Made by a program: the position numbers and the translations under genes. DNA of 64,000 bases from Pelagophyceae sp. CCMP2097 (lineage: Eukaryota; Sar; Pelagophyceae). Under the pieces are notes generated by a model, which saw nothing but the letters and a program-made list of their open reading frames with translations, did not search any database and was not told the origin of the DNA. The DNA is taken from assembly GCA_026770575.1 (NCBI GenBank), contig MU657173.1, positions 311,783-375,782 of the forward strand, in the 5' to 3' direction. Positions 10,553 through 20,144 of this stretch are shown here, piece after piece; position 1 is the first letter of the stretch; the number at the start of each line of letters is the position of its first letter.

Positions 10553-10620
10553 TATTACAAGAGCGCGCCGGAGGCACACGGAGGACCCGAAGGATACAGC
10601 CAAATCCCATTGCAATGCCC

Positions 10621-10850
10621 ACGTAAATAATTGAAATTATTTAACTAATCGCTGAACTTTCAAATCCTCCTTATCTTTATTTTTATTATTTTATTTCTTA
10701 TTGAGCTATTTATTTTTTCTTTTTTTTGCGGCCGACCAGATTCGAACCTGTGACCAAAAACTTCTTCTATGATGATTCCAATGAGGCTCCTGCTCGACCT
10801 CAACTCCCAATTTTAGCAATCGCATCAACCACCAATCGCTAAATCGGCCG
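10621..10850 (-). repeat. tRNA-related SINE-like unit with A-rich tail
   Basis: Read on the minus strand, 10850-10844 (CGGCCGA) pairs with 10735-10729 (TCGGCCG) like a tRNA acceptor stem. A box B (GGTTCGAATCT) lies just before the 3' strand and a box-A-like TAGCGATTGG near the 5' end. The body is 122 nt, too long for an ordinary tRNA, and the anticodon stem does not pair well (a GCT, serine-type loop is the nearest reading). It is followed by AAAAAAAAG and about 100 nt of A-rich sequence instead of a T-run terminator, as in SINEs. No second copy is seen in this window. Confidence 0.5.
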
Positions 10851-10908
10851 AGTTGCTGTCTTTTTCTTCCCAAAGGTGGAACCTCGGATTTGCTGGGCGA
10901 GACAAACG

Positions 10909-10932
10909 GACAGACAGACAGACAGACAGACA
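10909..10932. repeat. GACA microsatellite
   Basis: Tandem GACA units lie inside the repeat island, between the tRNA-like unit and the first hairpin. Confidence 0.9.
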
Positions 10933-10961
10933 TAATTGCCCCTGGTAATCCTTCAATCAAA

Positions 10962-11022
10962 GGACCCGAAGGGCCCTTGCCGTAAACTGACGTTGAATAA
11001 ACGGCAAGGACCCTTCGGGTCC
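10962..11022. repeat. 22-bp inverted repeat (hairpin)
   Basis: The arms 10962-10983 and 11001-11022 (first arm GGACCCGAAGGGCCCTTGCC...) pair with one mismatch around a 17-nt loop. It could fold as RNA or mark the end of a nested element. It is not followed by a T-run, so it is not a typical terminator. Confidence 0.85.
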
Positions 11023-11062
11023 TCAACAATTGTAGGAATCCTACAGCAGTTCCGACAATTGT

Positions 11063-11343
11063 ACAGCAGTTCAGACTTTAAATCCAAAAGTCCAAAAGCA
11101 AAAGCAACGTCCAAAAGCAAAAGCAAGTCTGGGACGCGGCGAGCGCGCTCCGTGACGTTCGCGCCCGCCGGCGAGCTCACGCCCACGTCCGCGGCGCTCG
11201 CCCGCGGCGCTTGCCGGGCGCTCGCTTGCGGCGCTCGCCGGCGACGCTCGCCGGTCGCTCTAGCTTTTGCTTTTGGTCGTTGCTTTTGCTTTTGGACGTT
11301 GCTTTTGCTTTTGGACTTTCGGATTTAAAGTCGGAACTGCTGT
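11063..11343. repeat. Hairpin element with 64-bp arms
   Basis: The arms 11063-11126 and 11280-11343 pair at about 62 of 64 positions. Each arm itself contains the unit AAAAGCAAAAGCAA twice, and a third partial copy lies just inside the right arm. The 153-nt centre is GC-rich with repeated GGCGCTCGCC-like words. No ORF is inside. Confidence 0.85.
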
Positions 11344-11368
11344 AGTTTTTTTAGGTGAACGTCAATGT

Positions 11369-11404
11369 GTCATGTTGCGGCCCACTATTTTTTCGCCACC
11401 CCCT
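11369..11404 (-). repeat. Right outer inverted-repeat arm
   Basis: This is the reverse complement of 10517-10552 with one mismatch; it lies 125 bp upstream of the channel gene start. Confidence 0.85.
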
Positions 11405-11529
11405 TGGTTTTAGGTTGGAGAAAAGTTTGGCCCGTGGCGGAGCGCGCGCCGCCCGACCTCCCTAAACGTCGAGGGCTGCGCGAGGCACAGCGGCGCCTCT
11501 CTCCGCGCCGGAGCGCCGCGCGCGCAGCG

Positions 11530-14500
11530 ATGGCGCTCCTCGCGGCGGCGTGGTGCTGCGCCACGGCCGCGCTTGCGCTCGCGCCGCTGCAGGGCCCCCT
11601 CAATCGAGGCGCGGCGGCCGGCCCGCGCGGCCGGCCCGCGCCCCGAGCGCTCGCCGGGAAAAAACGCGATCTCGGCGGCGACGAGCGCGCCACTGCCGAG
11701 GCGCGGTCGCTTGGCGTGCTCCGAAAAATGTTCGACGAGTGCGACGTCACTGGCGGCGGTGTGATTCAGGCGCGCGAACTCCAGGTCCTCATGTTCCGCC
11801 TCGGTTTGCCTGTGGGCAGTGGTCTACAGCTGCGGGAGATGATCACCGAGTATGATGTGGACGAAGACGGGTCGATAGACTTCCTGGAGTTCGTCCGAAT
11901 CGCAGCAGACCTTCGGCCACTCAGCTCGTCAAAGGGCAGGAACGGTGCGCCTCCGCGATGCGCCGGACCGCTCCGTCCGCGATGCGACTGGTAGGTGCAG
12001 CGGTGGCCGACGGGTTCGCGGGTTTGCCTGTGGATTCAATAGCCATCTGGGCAGACGTCTTCGCTTCTTTAGACACGGACGGCTCTGGGAAATTGTCGGC
12101 GGGCGAAGTCCGAGCCGCGTTTTGCGTCATCGGCCAAATTTTCCAGACGGACGACGACGTCCTCCGGCTCATGCGCCAATACGTGAGTCGAGAGGGAGCC
12201 TTGCCGGAGGGACCTTGCCCTTTGGAGGGACTGTTGCCTTGCGAGGGACTGTTGCCTTGCGAGGCCCGCTCTCGTAGGACAAGGACGACGACGACGCGTT
12301 GGATCTGGACGAGTTCCGACGCATGGCCGTGGACATCGTTTCTTCAATGGTGCAGTTCGAGCGCGCGGTAAAAGAGTCGGAGCAGCGCATGGCCTTAAAG
12401 CTCAGCGAGGCGGCGAGGCGCGCCTCGGCGGCCAACGAGTATTCCAAGACTTTTGGGGGAGAAGGGGAAGCAACAGTGCTTGAGGAGCTCCAATTCTCGG
12501 GCGGCGCGGAGATGGACACGGCGCAGGGAGTGCAGTCGTTTCAAGACCTTTTGTATAGAAGGTTCAAAGCTCGAGTGACTACGGGTCCTCCGGCCGACCG
12601 CCAGAAAGTGGACGACGCCTTGACCGCGGAGCGCGTCTTGCTCTTGGACGCCATCAAGGCTGGGGACCTTGACAGTATCCGCGCTTTGACACGGTTAGAT
12701 TGGAACTTCGTCTACCCTCCAAGACCGCCTTTGGAGCCCTCTTTAGAGGGCTGGTGCCGCACGCCTTTGTGCCTCCTCGTGAGACCCGACGAAGGGAATT
12801 TCGAGGCCATGCTGCCGGGTGTCAGCGACGGCGACCGCCTCGACTTGATCAAGGACGTCTTGGCCTGCGGCTGCGCCGACGCCAACTTCCCGAAGATTTA
12901 TTGGAGTGGCCCGGCCGTACATGCCTGCTTTGAGGGAGACGAGCAAGTCTTAGATTTACTCCTCGCAGCGAGGTGCGACCTCTCGCAAAGAGTCCTCTGG
13001 GCCCTGCAGCCGGAAGCGGGCTTCTCTTTAGTTCACGCGGCGGCCTTCAACAACCAAGTCGGGTCGCTGCGCTATTTAAGGAGGCTGCTGCCGCCTTCGA
13101 AATTTAAGGAGAACGACGGCGGTGGGAACAATGCCTTGCACGTCGTTTTAGAAAGCGCCAGAGGCCAAGCCGCCCAAGTCTGCGCCTTCCTGTGCAACGT
13201 CGGCGTCGACGGCTTTTCTCGAAACCGCGAGGGGCGATCAGCGCTGAGCATGGCCATCGAGTACTGCCCCGCCGTGGCCCGCGCTTTGTTACTGACAAAG
13301 TCTCGGTTTGAATATCGATGGTGGGGCCGAGACCTCTTTTGGTTCTCCTTGGATGGTATTGTCCTCCCCTTGCAGCCCAGGGACGCCGAAGCGGACAGCG
13401 TCTTAAGGCCGCTCACGGTGAGAGACGGCTTCTCCAACGAATTCACCATCGAAGCTTTGATCCTATTGCACGACCGCAAGGAGCTCTTAGAGACGCCCGT
13501 CCTGCTCGACCTCCTCGACCGCAAGTGGGCCTCGTTTGCGAGAGCGCAGTATCAACGACGCACTGCGACTTTTGCAATTTTGACCGCCTCTGTCCTCGTC
13601 GCTTCCGTCGCCGAGCCCGGTTCCGATGGCCTCGCGCTGGCCTCGGGCGTCGCCGCTTTGACGTGGGCCCTCTTCCTGCGGTCGCAGCTCCTCCTTTTTG
13701 TCTCAAAGGTGCGCGCCGCCGCCGACGCTCGACGCGGCGCCGCCGCGACGGAAGCGAAATGGACAGTCTTGATCCCGGACCTCAAGTTCTTCGACTACGT
13801 CGACACCTTCAACGTCCTCCTCACGCCCTGCCTCCTCCTCGCGCGCGCCGACAGACTCGACTTTATCGACAGCGCCACGCTTGTGATTGGGCCGCGTCGC
13901 CAACTGGGAAACCTGGGTTACGGGAGCGGCGGCGCGCACGAAGCTTTTGAGAGGCCCTACGTCCTTTGGACGCTCGTCGTGGCCGTCGCACGCGCCACGG
14001 GGGATTTCAGCGTCACCGTTGCGCCAGGCGCCGCTCGTGGGCCTGCTGCAGGTCTCGCTCGCCTTGCGTCTGCTGGAGTTCGTCTCCGTCTTCGAGTCGC
14101 TCGGCCCACTGCTGATCACCGTCCTCAAGATGCTCTCCGACGCGCTTCGCTTCGCCGGCTTGGTGGCTATCGTGACACTGGGCTTTGCCGACGGGTTTTA
14201 CTCGCTCATTCACTTTGGCGTCCCCACGGCACAACTCGCAACGCTGTCCTTCGACTACTCGTACACGAACATCCTCTCCCAGATGCTCCTCTGGCTCGCG
14301 GGGCAGCCGTCGTTTGCGATTTTGGAAGGTTTAGAGGGAGAAGTCTTCGTCGGCGCCGAAGTGCTCTTCTGGGCCTACATCGGCACCGCGTACTTTGTCC
14401 TCCTCAACCTCCTCATCGCCATCTTCAACGACACATGTGCGCCGCCCTTGCGGAAATGCCCCGGAGCAGACCTCTTTGGGGGCAACGCTCCGTCTTCTTC

Positions 14501-14733
14501 GTATTGTACCCGACGACCCCCGCCTCGCAGACAACGACATCATTTCCAAGTCCAACACGGAGTGGCTCTGCATCCGCTTGCGCACGATGCTCGAGTTCGA
14601 GGACGACGTGGCAGACCCGTCCGTGCAGTTGTATTACCAGCATCTTCTCGGCCGAGACAACAAGCGCGCCGTCATCACCCCCAGCGACTCGAGGCGGCGC
14701 GGCAGCCGCTTCAACGCACCGGAAGGCACCTAG
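11530..14733 (+). CDS. EF-hand/ankyrin TRP- or polycystin-like cation channel
   Basis: Exons 11530-11944, 11995-12182, 12278-13916, 14011-14436 and 14531-14733 sum to 2871 nt (956 aa). A signal-like N-terminus (MALLAAAWCCATAALALAP) precedes four EF-hand loops: DVTGGGVIQARE (degenerate), DVDEDGSIDFLE, DTDGSGKLSAGE and DKDDDDALDLDE. An ankyrin-like region follows (LVHAAAFNNQVGSLRYL; NNALHVVLESARGQ), then at least six hydrophobic segments. It ends with LFWAYIGTAYFVLLNLLIAI and FNDTYNDIISKSNTEW, the S6-to-tail pattern of TRP and polycystin channels. A calcium-regulated cation channel is the inference. The EF-hands sit before the ankyrins, an unusual order. The shortest intron is 50 nt and contains a direct repeat of CCGCGATGCG; the 95-nt intron 12183-12277 contains an 18-nt tandem repeat. 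Confidence 0.72.
12210..12265. repeat. Intron-internal tandem repeat (18-nt unit)
   Basis: GAGGGACTGTTGCCTTGC occurs twice in tandem with a degenerate third copy upstream, all inside intron 12183-12277 of the channel gene. Confidence 0.85.
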
Positions 14734-14885
14734 GCCACCGCCGAACCCAAAGCGAACCCGTCGCACGTGTGTATATACTCCCATGTTTAAATACAATGCC
14801 GTGTCCAGACAAAGACCATGTTTTACTCGGCCCGGGGCCCGCAGCCTCTGCGTCGCCGCCGTCTCGCGGGTGCCCCTCCGGGTGC

Positions 14886-16034
14886 TCAGTTGGCCTCGTC
14901 CAAGTAGTCCTTGATCTCCGCCGGAGTGAGGTTGCGGAAGACACGGTCCTCGCCCACCACCGCCAGCTCAATGTTGTGCTCGTTCATCTCGCCTAACAAA
15001 GCGCGCGTGCGAGGGGGTGGCGCAAAGCAAAAAAGGGCGACGCGACGCGCCTTCGAAGCCCTCTCGCATTGTCAGCAGCGCCGTGTGAATCGCGTCGTCG
15101 AGCTCCATCTCGTCAGAGTACCGCTTCTCCAGAAAGCTTCGCGCGTTCTTGTGGTTCTTGCCTACCGCGCAGCAAAAGGTCGAGGCGGCCACAAAAGCGG
15201 CCAGCGACGAGCGCCCGAGGGACGGCGAGCCAAACGACGGGCCCGCGGACCCGCCGGCCTCCAAAGCCGCCCACGGGGGCGGACTGACCGATGGCCGACG
15301 CCTTCCAGCCGTAGAAGGCGCCAGAGGGGTCGACCTGGAAGAGCTGCGGGCCCTCATCGTCGTAGCCCGCCACCAGGCACGACACGCCAAAGGGCCGAAC
15401 GCCGCCCGACTGCGTGTACTCCTGCATCACCGCCGCCGTGTCCTGGACGACGGCGCGGATCGGCTTGAGCCTGCGACGAAGTGTCCCGGAAATCCGCGCG
15501 CGCGACGACGACGACCGGCCCGAATGCGCGGGGTCCAGACGCTGCCGCGCGCTCGTTGTATGTGAGGAAGTAGCCCTGCGCTTCCTTGCGCGCGCGCTTG
15601 ACGAGGACGCGGTAGTCGGGGCCGATGCCCGAGTAGACGAAGCCGCACGACCTGCGGTCCGCAGCCTCGCAATAAAATCGGGCGCGCCACGCCCGTGCGC
15701 GGCCCGCCCGGCCTCTGCGGCCGCAGGCGCGGCGGGAGGCTCACGGCGTGATTTTCTCGAGCTTGCGCACGTCGGCAGAGTCGACGAGCTTGGAAGGGAG
15801 CCTGTCGCGCGTGTCGCGCGCGCCGCGTCGCCCCGCGGGCGAACCGTCCGGTTTCGGGACCGGTCGTTTCCGAGGCGCGCGGCGGACGCACTTCTTGTCG
15901 GTGCAGAGGACGACACCGTTGCGCGCCTTGATGCCGAGCGACGTCTTGCCCTCGCCGACCGCTGTCAGCGCGTACTCGATTTGCAGTAGCTTGCCCGACC
16001 GCGAAAACGTCGTCAGCGAGTAGCCATAATCCAT
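14886..16034 (-). CDS. PSMA2: 20S proteasome subunit alpha type 2
   Basis: Six exons (16034-15892, 15801-15745, 15651-15541, 15470-15289, 15161-15051, 14992-14886) sum to 711 nt, 236 aa, close to the usual 234. It forms part of the outer ring of the 20S core that gates substrate entry. Diagnostic segments are [20 protein letters not shown] (the N-terminal proteasome-alpha signature), [73 protein letters not shown] and the C-terminal [10 protein letters not shown]. The last intron (15050-14993) appears to start with GC rather than GT; only this donor keeps the conserved [12 protein letters not shown] frame. The gene is divergent from a WD40 gene, with 191 bp between the starts. Confidence 0.93.
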
Positions 16035-16225
16035 CGCGCCGACGCTCGACGACCCGAGGCACGCCCAACAAACCTCCGCGCGCAAGGACCCGTGGCACGA
16101 CGCCCTTTCAAAACTCGCTTTCAAAGCTCGGAGCGGTCCGTTCGAGTCTAAGAAAAGTTGCCGGACAAAAGTTGAGAACGCGCGCCCTCGCGCGCGCGCG
16201 CCCAAGTTCCATCCCCTGCGTGGCG

Positions 16226-17200
16226 ATGGACGTCAGCACAGCCGCGCGAGTCGTCGCCGTCGAGCGCGGTGCCGCGCCGGTCCTCGACGTCTTTGAGCTG
16301 AGCGACCTCCTCGCGCTCATCCTGCGGCTGGCGGCATCACCGAACGCGCTCTTTGTGTCGAAACGAGTCGCTCGAGCTGGGCGGGCCGTGGCGCCGGCCG
16401 TGCGCAGACTCGTCTTGAAGGACAGGTGGAAGGGCCGAATTTTGAAGGGCACCTCCATCCTCAAGGGGCACACCGGCCGGGTCAAGAGCTGCGCGTTCTC
16501 GCTCGAAGGAAAGCGTCTCCTGACGGCGAGCCTCGACGCGACGGCGCGACTTTGGGACGCCGAGACGGGCGCGCTGCAGACAACGCTCGGGGGGCGCAGA
16601 AAGAGCATCAATTGCTGCGCGTTCTCGCCCGACGGCAAGCGCATCGTGACGGCGAGCGACGACGGAAAGGCGCGGCTCTGGGACGCCGAGACGGGCGCGC
16701 TGCAGACGACGCTCAAGGCACACACCACCGCGGTCCGGAGCTGCGCGTTCTCGCCCGACGGCAAGCGCATCGTGACGGGGAGCCTCGACAAGACCGCGCG
16801 GCTCTGGGACGCCGAGACGGGCAAGCTGCTAAAGACGCTCGAAGGACACATCAGCGCCGTCGCGTGCTGCGCGTTCTCGCCCGACGGCAAGCGCATCGTG
16901 ACGGCGAGCTTCGACGCGACGGCGCGGCTCTGGGACGCCGAGACGGGCGCGCTGCAGACGACGCTCAAGGTACACACCAGCGTAGTCTGGAGCTGCGCGT
17001 TCTCGCCCGACGGCAAGCGCGTCGTGACGGCGGGCTACGACAGGACGGCGCGGCTCTGGGACCCCGAGACGGGCGTTCTGAAGACGACGCTCGAGGGGCA
17101 CACCTCAGAAGTCGATTGCTGCGCGTTCTCTCCCGATGGCAAGCGCGTCGTGACGTCGAGCCACGACGTGACGGCGCGGCTCTGGAATGTCGCCCTCTAA
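16226..17200 (+). CDS. WD40-repeat protein with F-box-like N-terminus
   Basis: Single exon, 324 aa. Residues about 15-50 ([20 protein letters not shown]...[10 protein letters not shown]) look like a short F-box-like helix pair. The rest is six WD40 units of 42 residues built on [20 protein letters not shown] and [13 protein letters not shown]. The units are nearly identical even at DNA level (126-nt period), which indicates recent unit duplication or gene conversion. Six visible blades are one short of a seven-blade propeller. The partner is unknown; an adaptor in a ubiquitin ligase is an inference from the N-terminus. A close paralogue lies at 18834-20050 on the same strand. Confidence 0.75.
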   Translation: MDVSTAARVVAVERGAAPVLDVFELSDLLALILRLAASPNALFVSKRVARAGRAVAPAVRRLVLKDRWKGRILKGTSILKGHTGRVKSCAFSLEGKRLLTASLDATARLWDAETGALQTTLGGRRKSINCCAFSPDGKRIVTASDDGKARLWDAETGALQTTLKAHTTAVRSCAFSPDGKRIVTGSLDKTARLWDAETGKLLKTLEGHISAVACCAFSPDGKRIVTASFDATARLWDAETGALQTTLKVHTSVVWSCAFSPDGKRVVTAGYDRTARLWDPETGVLKTTLEGHTSEVDCCAFSPDGKRVVTSSHDVTARLWNVAL

Positions 17201-17633
17201 CAAGATGCATGGTTCCTCGAACCGAGTCCAATCGCGTGTCTCGTCGATTCTCGAGTCGAGCAGTCGGCTGGAATTCCAAGAATGTACACGTCGTCGTCTC
17301 CATTTCGCGATCCTCCGCAAAGGTCGCACCAGAGCCAGCAGGAGCCCTGTTCCACGGGTTGGGTCGCCAAATCTCCGATCCGCTTCAAAGCCCCCCCTTG
17401 GTTAGAATTTCGTCGTTCGCTTCCTGCCCCGCGCCTCGGTGCACGCAACTCTGTGGCAGGAACTCGGAAATTCTTAGGGTGGTAGGGGCCGCCGCGCTGG
17501 ATGGGTCTGGTGGGTCGGGTCGGCGCACGTGTTTGGTGCGCCACCGTCATGTTCAGAAGCCCGCGCGTCGGTTGTGCGTGTCATCGCTCCGGAGTCGATT
17601 GATGGCCAATCGACTTTCGGAGCCTCATTAGCC
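17201..17633. other. Intergenic between convergent genes
   Basis: 3' flanks of the WD40 and PITH genes; nothing recognisable. Confidence 0.4.
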
Positions 17634-18308
17634 TCAGCAGCCGACCTTTTTGAACTCCTTCATGTCCATCTTCTGCAGCGGCTGGCCGTTGAACGAAATG
17701 GCCGAGATTTCCGTGCACTCGGCGCCCTGGTTCTCCGCGACGTACACAGTCACGGAATTCACATAGTTGAACTTGGCCATCTTCAGCTCGCAGACGCGCT
17801 CCTTCTTCATGTCCGCCGCCGACAGAGTGAGCACCCTAACAAGGGACCGTCGACGCACGGAAGCTGCAAAGCACAAGGCGCAAAGCAGTGCGCACTGCTC
17901 GCAGGGCCCGTCCGTGTCCTCGAAGCCGATGGACGTCCTAGTGAAGCGGTCCTTTTCGCGTCCGCGGCTCGCGGGGATTTCTACCTATTTACGAAGAGCT
18001 TGATGGTGCGCGGCGCGGCGTCCGAGTCGGGCGCGACGATGTTGATGGAATGCAGCCGGACCGACTCGCGGAAGGTGAACGTCATCATGATCTCGTGGTC
18101 GTCGGCCGACGAGCAGAGCAACCGCTCATCGCCGATGAAGAGGTTGGTAAAGCTACGCGCGGCGTCCACAACCGCGCGGGCCTCTGTCGACGGGCGGTGG
18201 CAGTGGCTCACGGTTTGCTGTCCGAGTCGTTGAGGCAGTGGCACTGCGTCTTGTCGATGAGGTCGTCGAGCGCGATGATGCCCCGGCTCGCCGCGCCCTC
18301 GAGGCCAC
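17634..18308 (-). CDS. PITH-domain protein (TXNL1/PITHD1-like), 5' exon not resolved
   Basis: Exons 18308-18212, 18152-17985, 17937-17896 and 17835-17634 encode a near-complete PITH domain: GIIALDDLIDKTQCHCLNDS, SADDHEIMMTFTFRESVRLH, PRTIKLFVNRTSIGFEDTDG, EQVLTLSAADM, FNYVNSVTVYVAENQG and a C-terminal PLQKMDMKEFKKVGC. PITH domains bind the 26S proteasome lid in TXNL1. No thioredoxin domain is seen. The first exon and the start codon lie upstream of an intron whose acceptor is at 18309; an ATG at 18636 or nearby is possible but unproven. Introns are 47-60 nt. It sits between the two WD40 paralogues on the opposite strand. Confidence 0.75.
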
Positions 18309-18833
18309 CTGCGCGCGAGGGTTCTCGAAGGGCCCGAGCGCAAGGGTTTTCGAAGGGTCCGAGGGCAGTCGAGCGCGCTTTTTGCTTGGTTTTCAAAAAG
18401 GTGCCGCCGCCAGCCGCGGGTGCGCGCGGCGCCGGCCTGGCGGCGCCGGAGCGGCCGCGCGGCGCCGCGCGCGCCCCGCCGCTCTCCCTCTTTTTTTCTT
18501 CGAGGAATCCTTTTGGCCGTCTCTCGATTCCTCCGCGTGGAGCCTCGGTGGCTCGCCGCTCGCGGCTCGAGGGAATTACGACGCCCGAACGCGACGGAAC
18601 GACCGCGCCGGACGCTGCTCGTGACTCATGTCGCAATACAATTGTACCCGCTTTTGAAGGCTACGCGAATAAGAGAGCGGAGACTTGAATCATGCCTCCT
18701 CGTTTTAGCGAGGTTTACTTTTTAGCGAGGCCCGACCGTGACCGTGCCAGTGACGGGACGAATCGGGGCAGGTGCCGGGTGCTCTAACGGGAAGGCCTCA
18801 GGATCTAGCCGGCGCACGTTCGTCGCCGGCGCG
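18309..18833. other. Intron, missing 5' exon and promoter region
   Basis: It contains the unresolved 5' end of the PITH gene (minus) and the upstream region of the second WD40 gene (plus). An intronic tandem duplication of about 25 nt (AGGGTTCTCGAAGGGCCCGA and a diverged copy) lies at 18311-18365, and TTTAGCGAGG occurs twice near 18703-18731. Confidence 0.45.
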
Positions 18834-20050
18834 ATGCTCCTGTCTCGCGTCGCGTCGCGGGTCGGCGGCTTCGCCCGCCGCGGGCTGAGCGGATTGCGCG
18901 CCCCCGCGCTGGCGGGCTCCGCAAACGGCTTCTTCGCGACGTTCGCCGACCGCAACGGCCGGGCCCTGGCGCCGCCGTCGCGATTCCTCTGGCAGGACCG
19001 CCCCGCACAGGGCGCCGCCATCCTCGAGGAGCACACCTACGTGGTCATGAGCTGCACGTTCGCGCCCCACGGCGACCGCGTCGCGACGGCGAGCGACGAC
19101 AACACGGCGCGGCTCTGGGACGCCGAGACGGGCGCGCAGCAGGCGACGCTCGAGGGGCATACCGGCTGTGTCTGGAGCTGCGCGTTCTCGCCCGACGGCA
19201 AGCGCCTCGTGACGGCGAGCAGCGACAAGACGGCGCGGCTCTGGGACGCAGAGACAGGCGCGCTGCTGCTGACGCTCGAGGGTCACACCGCAATTGTTCG
19301 GAGCTGCGCGTTCTCGCCCGACGGCAAACTCGTCATGACGACGAGCTGGGATAGGACAGCTCGGCTTTGGGACGCCGCGACGGGCGCGCTGCAGACGGTG
19401 CTCGAAGGGCACACCCGTGGCGTCTTAAGCTGTGTGTTCTCACCCGACGGCACGCGTATTTTGACGGCGAGCCACGACAAGACGGCACGGCTCTGGGACG
19501 CAAAGACGGGCGCGCTGCAGGCGACGCTCGAGGGGCACATCACCTTGCTCAGCAGCTGCGCGTTCTCGCCCGACGGCACACGCGTCGCGACGACGAGCTG
19601 GGAGAATACGGCGCGGCTTTGGGATGCAAAGATGGGTGTGCTGCAGGCGAAGCTTCAAGGACACACCAGCTATATCTCCAGCTGCGCGTTCTCGCCCGAC
19701 GGCGCGCGCGTCGCGACGGCGAGCCGGGACGGGACGGCGCGGCTCTGGGACGCCAAGACGGGCGCGCTGCTGGCGACGCTCGAAGGGCACACCGACGCCG
19801 TCATGAGCTGTGCGTTCTCGTCCGACGGCACGTGCGTACTGACGGCGAGCAGCGACGCGACGGCGCGGCTCTGGGACGCAAAGACGGGCGCGCTGGAGAC
19901 GACGTCACGAGCTGCGCGTTCTCGCCCGACGGCCTGCGCGTCGTCACGGCGAGCAGCGATGGGACGGCGCGGCTCTGGGACGCCGAGACGGGCGTTCTGC
20001 AGACGACGTTCGAGAGGCATATCTGCTACGTCTTGAGCGGCGCACCCTAA
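18834..20050 (+). CDS. WD40-repeat protein with a frameshifting deletion in its last repeat
   Basis: The ATG at 18834 opens an N-terminus rich in Arg/Ala/Ser (MLLSRVASRVGGFARRGLSG), consistent with a mitochondrial-type presequence. Seven intact WD40 units of 42 aa follow (HTYVVMSC, HTGCVWSC, HTAIVRSC, HTRGVLSC, HITLLSSC, HTSYISSC, HTDAVMSC). At about 19898-19906 the repeat is 22 nt shorter than its neighbours, which shifts frame. The main frame then ends at 20036 with unrelated Arg-rich residues, while an eighth repeat ([20 protein letters not shown]) continues in another frame to a stop at 20050. Seven blades remain, so a propeller could still form. A very short intron is an alternative to a deletion, but no GT-AG pair restores the pattern. 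Confidence 0.6.
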
Positions 20051-20144
20051 TGCGCATCCCCTCCTTGCTCCGAGTCTATGGCATCTCCGTTCACATCTCC
20101 GTCCCCATTCGAAGTGGCTTGTCGTCCATCGAAGAATTAAAGGG

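Larger units (their letters stand above)
10517..11404. mobile_element. Candidate non-autonomous DNA element with 36-bp inverted repeats
   Basis: The ends 10517-10552 and 11369-11404 are inverted copies of a 36-nt sequence starting GGGGTGGCGAAAAAA; they differ at one position and continue imperfectly outward. The 888-bp interior has no transposase ORF. It contains a tRNA-like SINE-type unit, a GACA microsatellite, a 22-bp hairpin and a 64-bp-arm hairpin. A MITE-like element that received or assembled internal repeats is the simplest reading. I could not identify a clean target-site duplication, so the outer boundary is uncertain. Confidence 0.6.

Noticed and set aside
10729..10850. A functional tRNA gene (minus strand)
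   Set aside because: The acceptor and T-arm are tRNA-like, but the body is 122 nt, the anticodon stem has mismatches, and the 3' end runs into A8 rather than a T-run terminator. A SINE-type unit fits better.
10962..11022. Rho-independent-style terminator
   Set aside because: It is a strong hairpin but has no T-run after it, and the genome is eukaryotic. It is better described as an inverted repeat within the island.
16480..17190. CRISPR-like array suggested by regular repeats
   Set aside because: The 126-nt repeats are coding WD40 blades without unique spacers. Nothing else CRISPR-like is present and the DNA is eukaryotic.
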